A stretch of 64,000 bases of DNA. It comes from Desulfobacterales bacterium RIFOXYA12_FULL_46_15. GTDB taxonomy: Bacteria; Desulfobacterota; Desulfobacteria; Desulfobacterales; Desulfobacteraceae. Each line of letters starts with the position of its first letter. Position 1 is the first letter of the stretch. Below, one piece after another: positions 22,056 to 30,711 of the stretch. Position numbers and translations under genes: made by a program. The DNA is taken from the NCBI GenBank assembly GCA_001799395.1, contig MGTJ01000006.1, positions 1 through 64,000 of the forward strand, written 5' to 3'. A model generated the notes under the pieces. The model made no database searches and was not told the origin of the DNA. It saw only the letters and a list, made by a program, of their open reading frames with translations.

Positions 22056-22482
22056 CTGTGCTCCAGCATCTTAAATTTTATTTTCATCTTTTTCCCTTTT
22101 TAATACCCCGGCTGAAACCATAGCAAATTTGCAGGTTGATAATCAATGGTTCTGATAGATATCCCGCTATTGAACATTTTGTCCCGGAACGGGTATTAGC
22201 GCAAATGAGTTAGAAAATATGATTCTTATGGCAATATCCAGTAAAAATTATTTGTATTGCATTTTTTTAAAATTTGACTTACTCATTTAAGAACCATTTA
22301 TAAAAATATAAATTGTTTCTGATATCTTAAAGATATTTCGTCACCCTATAATACGCCAGGCAAATAGCTGCGACAATAGCTGATTAGAACCAGATGCGAT
22401 ATCAGGAACGATGGCTGATTCGAACAGCAATCGGAATGATATTGGAAATATCTTGAGCAGAGGGGAATAGGCATATACACCC
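22056..22482 (+). promoter_or_regulatory. Divergent regulatory gap before the chemosensory cluster
   Basis: This 427-nt AT-rich gap has no plausible gene. On the plus strand TATAAT at 22347-22352 is a perfect -10 box, and a 15-nt palindrome (ATATCTT-A-AAGATAT, 22322-22336) covers where its -35 would be, as an operator might. TTGACT (22274-22279) with TATAAA (22299-22304) has an over-long 19-nt spacer. On the minus strand TTGATT and TATGGT (22140-22117 region, 18-nt spacer) could serve the binding-protein gene. An imperfect direct repeat lies at 22375-22428. Confidence 0.4.
22375..22428 (+). repeat. Imperfect direct repeat upstream of cheW
   Basis: Two 18-nt units, ATAGCTGATTAGAACCAG and ATGGCTGATTCGAACAGC, begin 36 nt apart and differ at a few places. 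Weaker similarity continues into the following bases, as if a unit of about 36 nt had been duplicated. They sit 25-75 nt downstream of the TATAAT box, in the transcribed leader of the chemosensory genes. Confidence 0.45.
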
Positions 22483-23013
22483 ATGATTGAAACCTCTATG
22501 AAATCAGAATACAACAGGATATGGATAGTTCAGTTCATGGTATCCGGTATGCGTTTCGCACTGAAAGTCGAGGATACCCGAGAAGTTGTCCATATGGCTG
22601 AACTAATGGCTCCTCCCGGACTTCCCTCGTTCTTATCCGGTTTTATTGCGATTGAAGGACAGGCCGTTCCGGTCGTTTCCCTTTCCATTCTGATGGGGTC
22701 TTCTGCACAGCCAATTGGGATCTATACACCCCTTATCATCCTGAAGAGCAAAAAAACACCCATGGCATTTATTGCCGAAACGGTTTTGAATATTGAACCT
22801 GTTGATCAGGATCACCTGTATCCGTTGGATGATGAAACAATTTTTAACCAATGTGTTTCCTTGTCCGGGAAGAACAGCAGTGGCGATACTTTTTACCTGT
22901 TATCTTTGGATCGGATTCTGCTCGCCCGGGAGAAAAAAAAGATTTTAGAATTTCAGGCAATCCTGCAGAGCCGTTTGGATGATTTGACCATGAAAGAAAC
23001 AACAGATGAATAA
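22483..23013 (+). CDS. CheW-like coupling protein (first copy)
   Basis: A 176-residue CheW-domain protein that should link the receptor to CheA. After a short tail, WIVQFMVSGMRFALKVEDTREVV and the GFIAIEGQAVPVVSLSILMG segment match the CheW beta-barrel. A C-terminal helix (ILEFQAILQSRLDDL) is extra. In Wsp-type pathways two distinct CheW proteins flank CheR, as here. The ATG at 22483 has only a distant purine run (GAGGGGA about 15 nt upstream). It overlaps cheR by 8 nt. Confidence 0.88.
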   Translation: MIETSMKSEYNRIWIVQFMVSGMRFALKVEDTREVVHMAELMAPPGLPSFLSGFIAIEGQAVPVVSLSILMGSSAQPIGIYTPLIILKSKKTPMAFIAETVLNIEPVDQDHLYPLDDETIFNQCVSLSGKNSSGDTFYLLSLDRILLAREKKKILEFQAILQSRLDDLTMKETTDE

Positions 23014-24481
23014 TCACGCAGATCTCCGTGAAATAATGCAGTTTGTTTTTTCAGAAATCGGGCTGGTTTATTATCGGGATAAAGAGAATGAGCTTTGCCG
23101 CAAAATTGATAAGGCAGTCAAACGGTCAGGGGCAGCCGATTACCGGGAATACCTGATGATGATCCGGAATTACCGGCATGAAATATCAAAGGAGTTTGAC
23201 AATCTTGTTTCAGAATTGACCATCGGAGAGACCCATTTCTTCCGGGACGAAAAACTCTTCATGGGGATAAAGGACACTGTATTGCCTGCAGTCATTGAAA
23301 AAAACAAAAACCGGAAAAGATTATGGATATGGAGCGCAGGATGTGCCACAGGAGAGGAAGCCTATTCCATTTCAATCCTTATAAACAGATATTTTTCCCA
23401 TCGCCTGCAGGATTGGGATCTGCGTATTACCGGGACGGATATCAACCGGGATTTTCTGCACCAGGCCATTAACGGAGTTTATACTGAATGGTCTTTCCGG
23501 GGGACGCCTGGGGAAATTAAACAGAATTGTTTCTACCAGGATGAAAAGGCCTGGCATATTCATCCGGAACATCGGAAAAACGTTTTTTTCCAGTATCATA
23601 ATCTGGTGAGCATGCCTGTTCCTTCAATTTTTCACAATCTATTTTCATTTGACATTATTTTCTGTCGCAATGTCATGATTTATTTTGATTCAAAAATCAT
23701 CCAAAAACTTATCCATAAATTTCAGGAATCCCTTATGCCTGACGGTTGGCTGGTTGTCGGGCATGCGGATCACAATATCAGGTATTTCGAATCATTTAAA
23801 ACCGTCATGCTGCCGGGGACTTCCTTTTATCAGAATAATACTGCCGGCGGAAACGAAATTGCCCTTAATAACGGGTCCAATGTCTTTAAAACACCATTTC
23901 CTGCAGGATTGGATACAGATACTGCATCTCCAGGTGATCCGAAGAACAGATCATCAACGTTTACACCGGGTAAAAGGGTTGCCCTGGAGGAAACCGGGAA
24001 ATCAAAATTGCCCGGTGGCAGGCGAACTGAAATATTAGAGCAGAGACTTTCTGAAAAGAAACCGTCAGATTTGACGGCACTCTCTGCCCTGATAAACCGG
24101 GGCAGATGGGAAGAAGCGTCGCTGCTCTGTGAAGCCTTGCTCAAGGCAACACCTATGGATGCCACTCTTTATCTTTTGTCTGCGTTCATATTGGAACAGA
24201 AAGGCCTGGCAAATGATGCCCTTGCCTCATTGAGAAAGGCCCTTTATCTGGATAGGAAATTTGTTGTCGGCCATTACCATCTTGGCCTTCTGCATCAGAA
24301 CCTTGGTGATCTGAAAAAGGCCGAAAAAAGTTTTGATAATGTTATCAATCTTCTTCAGAACTATGATGAAAATTATAATTTTGAACTGGCTGACGGGATT
24401 TCAGCCAGGGAATTAAAAGCCTTGAGCGAATTCCATCTGGAGGTTCTCAAGGGTGATGAACGGGGAGGGAACACCGCATGA
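23006..24481 (+). CDS. CheR methyltransferase with C-terminal TPR repeats
   Basis: Glutamate methyltransferase that modifies the chemoreceptor using S-adenosylmethionine. The 491-residue protein has the helical N domain with IGETHFFRD, the SAM-binding WSAGCATGEEAYSI and the DIIFCRNVMIYFD segment. A linker of about 60 residues is followed by about 120 residues of TPR-like repeats (LISALINRGRWEEAS-type, then AFILEQKGLANDALASLRKAL). CheR fused to TPRs is the WspC/FrzF-like form. It overlaps both neighbours by 8 and 4 nt. Confidence 0.95.
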   Translation: MNNHADLREIMQFVFSEIGLVYYRDKENELCRKIDKAVKRSGAADYREYLMMIRNYRHEISKEFDNLVSELTIGETHFFRDEKLFMGIKDTVLPAVIEKNKNRKRLWIWSAGCATGEEAYSISILINRYFSHRLQDWDLRITGTDINRDFLHQAINGVYTEWSFRGTPGEIKQNCFYQDEKAWHIHPEHRKNVFFQYHNLVSMPVPSIFHNLFSFDIIFCRNVMIYFDSKIIQKLIHKFQESLMPDGWLVVGHADHNIRYFESFKTVMLPGTSFYQNNTAGGNEIALNNGSNVFKTPFPAGLDTDTASPGDPKNRSSTFTPGKRVALEETGKSKLPGGRRTEILEQRLSEKKPSDLTALSALINRGRWEEASLLCEALLKATPMDATLYLLSAFILEQKGLANDALASLRKALYLDRKFVVGHYHLGLLHQNLGDLKKAEKSFDNVINLLQNYDENYNFELADGISARELKALSEFHLEVLKGDERGGNTA

Positions 24482-25014
24482 CCGGAGCACAGGATTTATG
24501 CCTTGACAACCTTCAGGACAAGATGGCTGCCATATTCCGGAAGCGGGCATCTGATCTTGCCGGAGACAGGGTCAGAGAATCGAAAAAAAACAGTGATGTC
24601 CCCGTGCTTGTGTTCTGGGTGGGAAATGAACGTTACGCTCTGGAACTTGAAGATCTGTCAGGGGTTTTTCCCTGTGACAATTGTACACCGCTTCCAAAAT
24701 CAGATAAAGTGATCTCTGGTGTCATCAATATCCGGGGCGATCTTCACTGTGTTATGGAACTTTCCGTTTTGCTGGGGCTTGATCTGCCCCAGGGGGATGA
24801 AAAGAGCTATATTCTCCTTTTAAAACAGACCGGATTGGGTCTTAACGTTCATCGGTTGGATCAGATCCTGTATTTCCGGGGAAAAGATCAGGCCGGGTCT
24901 GCACAACAACACTTTGAAATTCCTATGGAATATGGAAAGGCCGTATTTCAGGAGACCATCATACTGCTGGATCTCCCAAAAATATTAACCCATCCGGTTT
25001 TAGTAAAAAAATAA
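24478..25014 (+). CDS. CheW-like coupling protein (second copy)
   Basis: A 178-residue protein with a CheW domain from about residue 42 (VLVFWVGNERYALELEDLSGVFP; VISGVINIRGDLHCVMELSVLLG) after a charged helical N-terminal extension. It should be the second coupling protein of the pathway. It starts within the cheR stop (ATGA), and the MCP gene follows 16 nt later with an AAGGAG site. Confidence 0.9.
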   Translation: MTGAQDLCLDNLQDKMAAIFRKRASDLAGDRVRESKKNSDVPVLVFWVGNERYALELEDLSGVFPCDNCTPLPKSDKVISGVINIRGDLHCVMELSVLLGLDLPQGDEKSYILLLKQTGLGLNVHRLDQILYFRGKDQAGSAQQHFEIPMEYGKAVFQETIILLDLPKILTHPVLVKK

Positions 25015-25030
25015 CACTAAGGAGAATTTC

Positions 25031-26974
25031 ATGAAATTTACAATTGAGAAGAAATTATGGAGCATGACATTACTGATGCTTATCATCCTGACGATTCTCG
25101 GTGTAACTGCATATGAAAGGATTCAGATGATCAACGGTTCATTGGGCAATATTATCGACAACGAAATGATTCAGACTGAAGCGTCCAAAACAATGGAGAT
25201 CCAGGTCGGCAGGGTCGGAATCGGGGTTCTCGGGTATTTGCTCGATGAAGAACCCGAACATGTTGAACGCATCACCCGTGGAATCAATGGTTTTACAGAG
25301 TCTTTAAAACAATACCATGACCTGTGCACCACGGATAAGGGACGGGAATTGGGGGGGAAAATCAAACAGGAATTCGACAGGATCATATCCCTGTCGGCCA
25401 GTCTGGTGGAAGAAAAAAAGCGGCAATCAGGACTCTTGAAACTGTTGTATGACGACTATAAAAAAATGGATAAAATCCTGAATAACGACATCCATGCCGT
25501 CATCAAACTCCAGGACCCGCTGTATGCAAAAAAAATAAAAGCATCCACGGAAATGGAAATCATGACTAATAAAATCATAAAGGAAATGAACGGTTTTTTA
25601 ATCTTCCATGGAGATTCCTATGTAGACGGTATCAATCAGGGCAAGGAGATTTTCATCAGTTCTCTGAAAATCTATCAGGCACTTGATCTGTCTCCCGGCG
25701 AAATGCAACGGTCCCGGGATATGGAAGGGCTGTTTGATGCCAATATCCAGAGAATGGAGACCATTATTGAAATTGAAAAAAAAGAGAGGGCTGATCTGTC
25801 TGCAACCATTCTGTTGCGGCGTTCCATCCAATCCATTCTTGTGGATGAGGTACAGGCGCTGACCGCCAGGGATCTTGATACAGCAAAAAACAACAGCCGC
25901 AACGACGTAAAAACAACCCTCATGACGGTTATCAGCCTCACGCTCATGGGCTTTATTCTCGGTGCTATTGGGAGCTATTTTATCAGCCGGTCCATCAGCA
26001 TTCCATTGGAAAGGCTTTCGAAATGGGCAGACAGAGTCGCTGCCCGTGACTTTTCCATTCAGGAGATCAAAACATCCAATGATGAAATCGGTCATTTAAA
26101 CTCATGCTTTAAGCAGATGACCGCCGATTTGCAACAATTCAGCGATCAGACCATGAATGCGGTCCGGAATATCAATTCTACATCGGCAGAGATCCTGGCA
26201 GCCATCCAGCAGCAGTCGACCAGCATAAAAGAGCAGGCTTCGGCCATCCAGGAAACCAGTTCCACCATGGAAGAAATCAGGGAGACGGGGGCTCAGGTGT
26301 CGGAAAGGGCCAAAAGAGTGGCCCAGGCCGCAGAAGCTACCAGTTCGACCAGCGATATGGGAATCAGGGCAGTGGAAGATACCCACGCCATCATGGAATC
26401 AATCCGGGTGCAGGTGGAGCAGGTGGCGCAAAACATTGTCACCCTTAGCGAGAAAACCCTGGCAATCGGGGATATTATTTCAACGGTCAATGACATTGCA
26501 GAGCGATCCAATCTCTTGGCTCTGAATGCAGCCATTGAGGCAGTCGGTGCCGGTAAACCTGGGGAACGGTTTTCAGTGGTGGCCAATGAAATGAAACGTC
26601 TTGCCGATCAGGCCAAAGAGTCTACCATTGAGGTGCGCAGTATACTGAACGAAATACAAAACGGCATCAACACGTCGGTCATGTCAACCGAAGAGGCGGT
26701 CAAACGGGTAGAAACCGGCCGGTTAAAATCCGAGGTGGCCGCTGAAACCATTAAACAGTTGACTGATACCACAACACAAAGCATTGTTGCCTTTCAACAG
26801 ATCGTTGCCGGGACCGGTCAACAACAGATTGGCCTGGACCAGGTGAGCCTGGCCTTGAAAGATATCGACCAGGGTACTGAACAGACAGCATCAGGGATCG
26901 GCCAGATCGAGACGGCAGTTGCCAACCTGAATGAACTCAGCGGTATACTCAAAACCATTGTCGAAGGCGATTAA
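25031..26974 (+). CDS. Methyl-accepting chemotaxis protein, periplasmic four-helix sensor
   Basis: The only receptor in the cluster, 647 residues. TM1 is at about 9-28, a helical periplasmic sensor at about 30-292, TM2 at about 295-318, then HAMP, and a long cytoplasmic coiled coil whose tip contains SNLLALNAAIEA. The tip then reads VGAGKPGERFSVVANEM, where flagellar receptors usually have ARAGE-x-GRGFAVVADEV: the conserved Arg and the following Glu are replaced by Gly and Lys. The layout equals WspA-type receptors. The ligand cannot be told. Confidence 0.94.
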   Translation: MKFTIEKKLWSMTLLMLIILTILGVTAYERIQMINGSLGNIIDNEMIQTEASKTMEIQVGRVGIGVLGYLLDEEPEHVERITRGINGFTESLKQYHDLCTTDKGRELGGKIKQEFDRIISLSASLVEEKKRQSGLLKLLYDDYKKMDKILNNDIHAVIKLQDPLYAKKIKASTEMEIMTNKIIKEMNGFLIFHGDSYVDGINQGKEIFISSLKIYQALDLSPGEMQRSRDMEGLFDANIQRMETIIEIEKKERADLSATILLRRSIQSILVDEVQALTARDLDTAKNNSRNDVKTTLMTVISLTLMGFILGAIGSYFISRSISIPLERLSKWADRVAARDFSIQEIKTSNDEIGHLNSCFKQMTADLQQFSDQTMNAVRNINSTSAEILAAIQQQSTSIKEQASAIQETSSTMEEIRETGAQVSERAKRVAQAAEATSSTSDMGIRAVEDTHAIMESIRVQVEQVAQNIVTLSEKTLAIGDIISTVNDIAERSNLLALNAAIEAVGAGKPGERFSVVANEMKRLADQAKESTIEVRSILNEIQNGINTSVMSTEEAVKRVETGRLKSEVAAETIKQLTDTTTQSIVAFQQIVAGTGQQQIGLDQVSLALKDIDQGTEQTASGIGQIETAVANLNELSGILKTIVEGD

Positions 26975-26977
26975 AGA

Positions 26978-29614
26978 ATGAATGATATACACAAAAAAGT
27001 ATTTGCCGCCTTCCGGAATGAGCATAAAAACCTTCTTACCTTAATCCGCAGGCTTCTGGCAGCCCGGAAACCAGGTGAAGCCCATTCAAGAACGGAAATG
27101 GAGGACCTCAAGCGGTGTGCTCACACCCTGAAAGGAGCTGCCCGCGCTGTAGGATTAGATTTCGTACAGAATGCCGGCTTGCACCTTGAAACGCTTTTTA
27201 GCAAAATCGACAGTGGTACGGTGGTCATGGATGAGGGGATTTCCCATACCATTCAGACAGTGCTTGACGGTATAGAAACCTATGTCGCGGATATTTCAGG
27301 CGATCCCTTAACCCCATCCCCCGGACATCTGATTCATGTCCTGGAGGATTGCCTCAGAGGAGATACCGAAGGGCAAAAAACATCTATTGTTCCGGCACTC
27401 TCTGCTGAAAACAATATCAAAAAAAAAGTTTTTGCCGCATTTCAAAGTGAATACCGAACGTATCTGGAAACCATTCGCCGCATTGTTGACACTCTGACAA
27501 CTGTAGGATCACCATCTCCGGAGGACATCAACACGGCATTACGTTCAGCCCATACACTGAAAGGGGCAGCCCGCTCAGTAGATCTCCCTGTAATCCGGCA
27601 AATCGCCAATGGTATTGAAACCCTTTTTGCCGATATCCGGGATGGTAAAAAATCTGCCGGACCTGATGCGATACAAATGATAATTACGGAATTAGACAGG
27701 ATTGAAGACCATATGATTTCACTTAACCGGCCCGGAGGACCGGATATTCAACGCCCTGCAATCAAAACCTTCCGAACGGAGGAAGAAAACGAGGCTGTCT
27801 TGCGACCGGTTGCAGAGTTTGAAAAAAGCGAGGGTCATGAAGTGAATTACCCGAAAGACAGGATTGAAACCATCCGTGTGAGCACCGACAGCATGAACAA
27901 ACTCCAGCAGACTGCAGACCAGATCATGACTGAAGGGTTACGTCAGCAACTGGTGGCAAGCAGGATCAAAAGCTTGAAAAGCACGGTTTCCGGGATGGCA
28001 AAAACAAACGGATACCATTGTGCGACGCTATACCGGACACTTGGTCAAATGAAACATCCAACCCTGGATGAAACTGTTTTTCAATATTTTCAGGATCAAA
28101 AGCAGCTCCTGCCAAGGCTGGTTGCTGAAATCAGGGAAATAAGCAACCAACATACCCTTGCCTGCCGGGTGAATGCCGATCTGAACCGGCAAATTCAGTC
28201 AGACATCCTGAAAGCCCGGATGGTTCCTGCGGAAGATGTTTTTCAATTCTTCAGAAAAATGATGAGGGATCTGGCTGCTGATGAAGGCAAACAGGTTGAT
28301 TTCAAGGTCAGGGGGCTTGATGTGCAGGCAGACCGGCTTGTTTTGCAGCGATTGAAAGATCCTTTGATGCACATGCTCAGAAACGCCATCAGCCACGGGA
28401 TTGAAACGCCGGAAAAAAGAAAAGCCGTGGGGAAAGATCCCACAGGCGTTATTCATTTTTCCATTGAAGTTGAAAGCAATCAGTTGCGAATAACGGTTGA
28501 GGATGATGGAGACGGTCTGGATGTTACGGCAATTTTTGATCTGGCATATAAAAAAGGGTATGTCTCCAAAGATGAAGTCAATACCATCAACCGGCAGGAA
28601 CTGTTCCGGTATATTTACCAGCCAGGCTTTACGACGGCAAAAATGATCACCGATCTACGGGGAAGAGGTATCGGCATGACGGTTGTTCAGGAGGCCGTGA
28701 ATCGTCTCAGGGGAGAAATCCATGTTAAAACTGAGGAAAAAAAAGGAACACGGTTCGATCTATTTGTGCCCCTGACCATATCCACCCACCGGATTCTCCA
28801 TGTTCAGGCAGGCGGACAGGCCTTTGGTATCCCGGTGCAAAATATTGACCGCCTGATCCAAATCCTTTGGAAGGATATCTATACGGTTGAAGGGAATCTT
28901 GTTATAAATCATAACGGTTGCACAATACCGTTTGGAGCCCTGTCCGACCTTCTGGGCATCAGCAGTAAACCTGCCCCGGAGGAAAACAATCCGGTATTTA
29001 TCGTTCTGCTGCATTCAGGCCAAAAAATAATGGCCCTGTCCGTGGATAATGTCTTATCCGAAGCAGAAACCCTGATCAAGGATCTACCGGCTCCTGCCGA
29101 CAATATACCCTTTTTCGCAGGAGGCTTTGTCAACCCTGATGGTTCCGTTTCCCTTATATTGAATTCTGCTGTGCTGATAGAGACCCTGGATCGGTTGAAG
29201 GAGGGAGAAACCCCCTTGCTAACCAGGGAAACCGTGCCGGATCAAAATGACAAAGCAACCATTCTCATTGTTGATGATTCCGTGACAACCCGCACTTTGG
29301 AAAAAACCATCCTGGAATCCCAGGGATATAAGGTTCATTTGGCTGTCGACGGTATGGATGCCCTGGATCTATTGAAGACCCTGAAAATTGATCTGGTTGT
29401 TACCGATCTTCAGATGCCAAGGATGGATGGATTCGAATTAATAGAAGAGATGAAAAAATCAGAACAGCTAAAAGAGATGCCCGTGATCATTGTCACTTCC
29501 ATGACCAAACAGGAAGACAGGGACCGGGGATTGAACCTGGGAGTGGATGCCTATATTGTAAAACAGAAATTTGATCAAAAAAACCTATTGGAAGCTATAG
29601 GTCAGATGCTATGA
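26978..29614 (+). CDS. Hybrid CheA with two Hpt domains and a receiver
   Basis: Chemosensory histidine kinase, 878 residues. Two Hpt domains carry phospho-histidines in AHTLKGAAR at about H49 and H192; both start with the same KKVFAAF-type helix and look like a tandem duplication. The ATPase core has N box HMLRNAISHGIE (about 465), DDGDGLD and GRGIGMTVV, then a CheW-like P5 domain and a C-terminal receiver with Asp in VVTDLQMP (about 808). Fusion of a receiver to CheA is the WspE/FrzE form. It starts 3 nt after the MCP gene and overlaps cheB by 4 nt. Confidence 0.95.
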   Translation: MNDIHKKVFAAFRNEHKNLLTLIRRLLAARKPGEAHSRTEMEDLKRCAHTLKGAARAVGLDFVQNAGLHLETLFSKIDSGTVVMDEGISHTIQTVLDGIETYVADISGDPLTPSPGHLIHVLEDCLRGDTEGQKTSIVPALSAENNIKKKVFAAFQSEYRTYLETIRRIVDTLTTVGSPSPEDINTALRSAHTLKGAARSVDLPVIRQIANGIETLFADIRDGKKSAGPDAIQMIITELDRIEDHMISLNRPGGPDIQRPAIKTFRTEEENEAVLRPVAEFEKSEGHEVNYPKDRIETIRVSTDSMNKLQQTADQIMTEGLRQQLVASRIKSLKSTVSGMAKTNGYHCATLYRTLGQMKHPTLDETVFQYFQDQKQLLPRLVAEIREISNQHTLACRVNADLNRQIQSDILKARMVPAEDVFQFFRKMMRDLAADEGKQVDFKVRGLDVQADRLVLQRLKDPLMHMLRNAISHGIETPEKRKAVGKDPTGVIHFSIEVESNQLRITVEDDGDGLDVTAIFDLAYKKGYVSKDEVNTINRQELFRYIYQPGFTTAKMITDLRGRGIGMTVVQEAVNRLRGEIHVKTEEKKGTRFDLFVPLTISTHRILHVQAGGQAFGIPVQNIDRLIQILWKDIYTVEGNLVINHNGCTIPFGALSDLLGISSKPAPEENNPVFIVLLHSGQKIMALSVDNVLSEAETLIKDLPAPADNIPFFAGGFVNPDGSVSLILNSAVLIETLDRLKEGETPLLTRETVPDQNDKATILIVDDSVTTRTLEKTILESQGYKVHLAVDGMDALDLLKTLKIDLVVTDLQMPRMDGFELIEEMKKSEQLKEMPVIIVTSMTKQEDRDRGLNLGVDAYIVKQKFDQKNLLEAIGQML

Positions 29615-30711
29615 AAAAAATACGGGTAATGATTGTTGAAGATTCGCCGACCGTCAGGGAACTGCTCATCCATATCATCAATCAAGATCCTCGGCTTGAA
29701 GTGGCCGCCGGCGTGGACAGCGGTGAAAAGGCACTCCGGATCATCGGCCGCATTCAGCCCGATGTTATTTCCATGGATATACGGTTGCCCGGGATGACAG
29801 GCTTTGAAGCCACCCGGAAAATAATGCAGATAAGGCCGACTCCCATTGTTGTCATCTCCGCCAGCGTGGAAAAAGAAGATTTGCAGATATCCATGAACGC
29901 CCTCAGGGCCGGCGCACTTTCGGTTGTTGAAAAACCCGTGAATTTCAACCAGGCCTCCTATTATGAGCTGGCCCATAAAATTTGTACCCAGCTGGTTATC
30001 ATGAGCAAGGTCAAGGTCATTTCCCAACGGCTGAAAACAAAACCCATTTATCTTTCAGGCCACCCCATGGCTGATAGACCGATTCCTTTAAGGGACAACA
30101 TGACCGGGAAGAGGAATTCATATAAATGGCTTGGACTTGTGGCATCAACAGGAGGCCCGAAAGCACTGAGCGAAATATTGGGAAGCCTGCCCCGCAATTT
30201 TCCGTTACCCATATTCGTGGTCCAGCACATAACGGCAAGTTTCCATGACGGATTCATCGATTGGCTCAATTCAATCACCCCTCTGTCTGTGATGAAGGCC
30301 GACACCCGTATGATTCCTGTCCCCGGAAGCATTTATCTGCCACCGGTGGATCATCATTTAATTGTTCAAAATGGCCATGTTTTACCGGCAAACAGTCCAT
30401 TGGTCTGCCGGCAGCGACCCTCGGGAACGGTTCTTTTTCAATCCATGGCTGAACACTCGGGACGGAACGTTATTGGTGTCGTGCTGACAGGCATGGGAGA
30501 GGATGGCTCAGAAGGATTAAAGGCCATCAAGGATGCCGGCGGCTATACCATTGCAGAAAATGAATCCACATCGGTTGTCTATGGGATGCCGGCGGCAGCC
30601 GTAGCAATCGATGGGGTATGCGAAAGCCTGCCCCTTGATGAAATTGCTCCCAGGATTCTGGAGCTGACTGCAAAACCCCATAGTGAGGCAATGGCGTATG
30701 CAAACCGATAA
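29611..30711 (+). CDS. CheB receptor methylesterase
   Basis: Removes methyl groups from, or deamidates, the receptor when its receiver is phosphorylated. The 366-residue protein has a receiver with Asp in VISMDIRLPGMTG and a C-terminal esterase with the triad residues in ASTGGPK (Ser), VVQHI (His) and LTGMGEDG (Asp). Together with CheR it forms the adaptation pair. The start overlaps the cheA stop (ATGA), and the hybrid kinase gene begins 14 nt before its end. Confidence 0.95.
   Translation: MKKIRVMIVEDSPTVRELLIHIINQDPRLEVAAGVDSGEKALRIIGRIQPDVISMDIRLPGMTGFEATRKIMQIRPTPIVVISASVEKEDLQISMNALRAGALSVVEKPVNFNQASYYELAHKICTQLVIMSKVKVISQRLKTKPIYLSGHPMADRPIPLRDNMTGKRNSYKWLGLVASTGGPKALSEILGSLPRNFPLPIFVVQHITASFHDGFIDWLNSITPLSVMKADTRMIPVPGSIYLPPVDHHLIVQNGHVLPANSPLVCRQRPSGTVLFQSMAEHSGRNVIGVVLTGMGEDGSEGLKAIKDAGGYTIAENESTSVVYGMPAAAVAIDGVCESLPLDEIAPRILELTAKPHSEAMAYANR

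Noticed and set aside
22136-22146. TTGAT-A-ATCAA as a second FNR box
   Set aside because: The half-sites are only one base apart; FNR-type sites need four.
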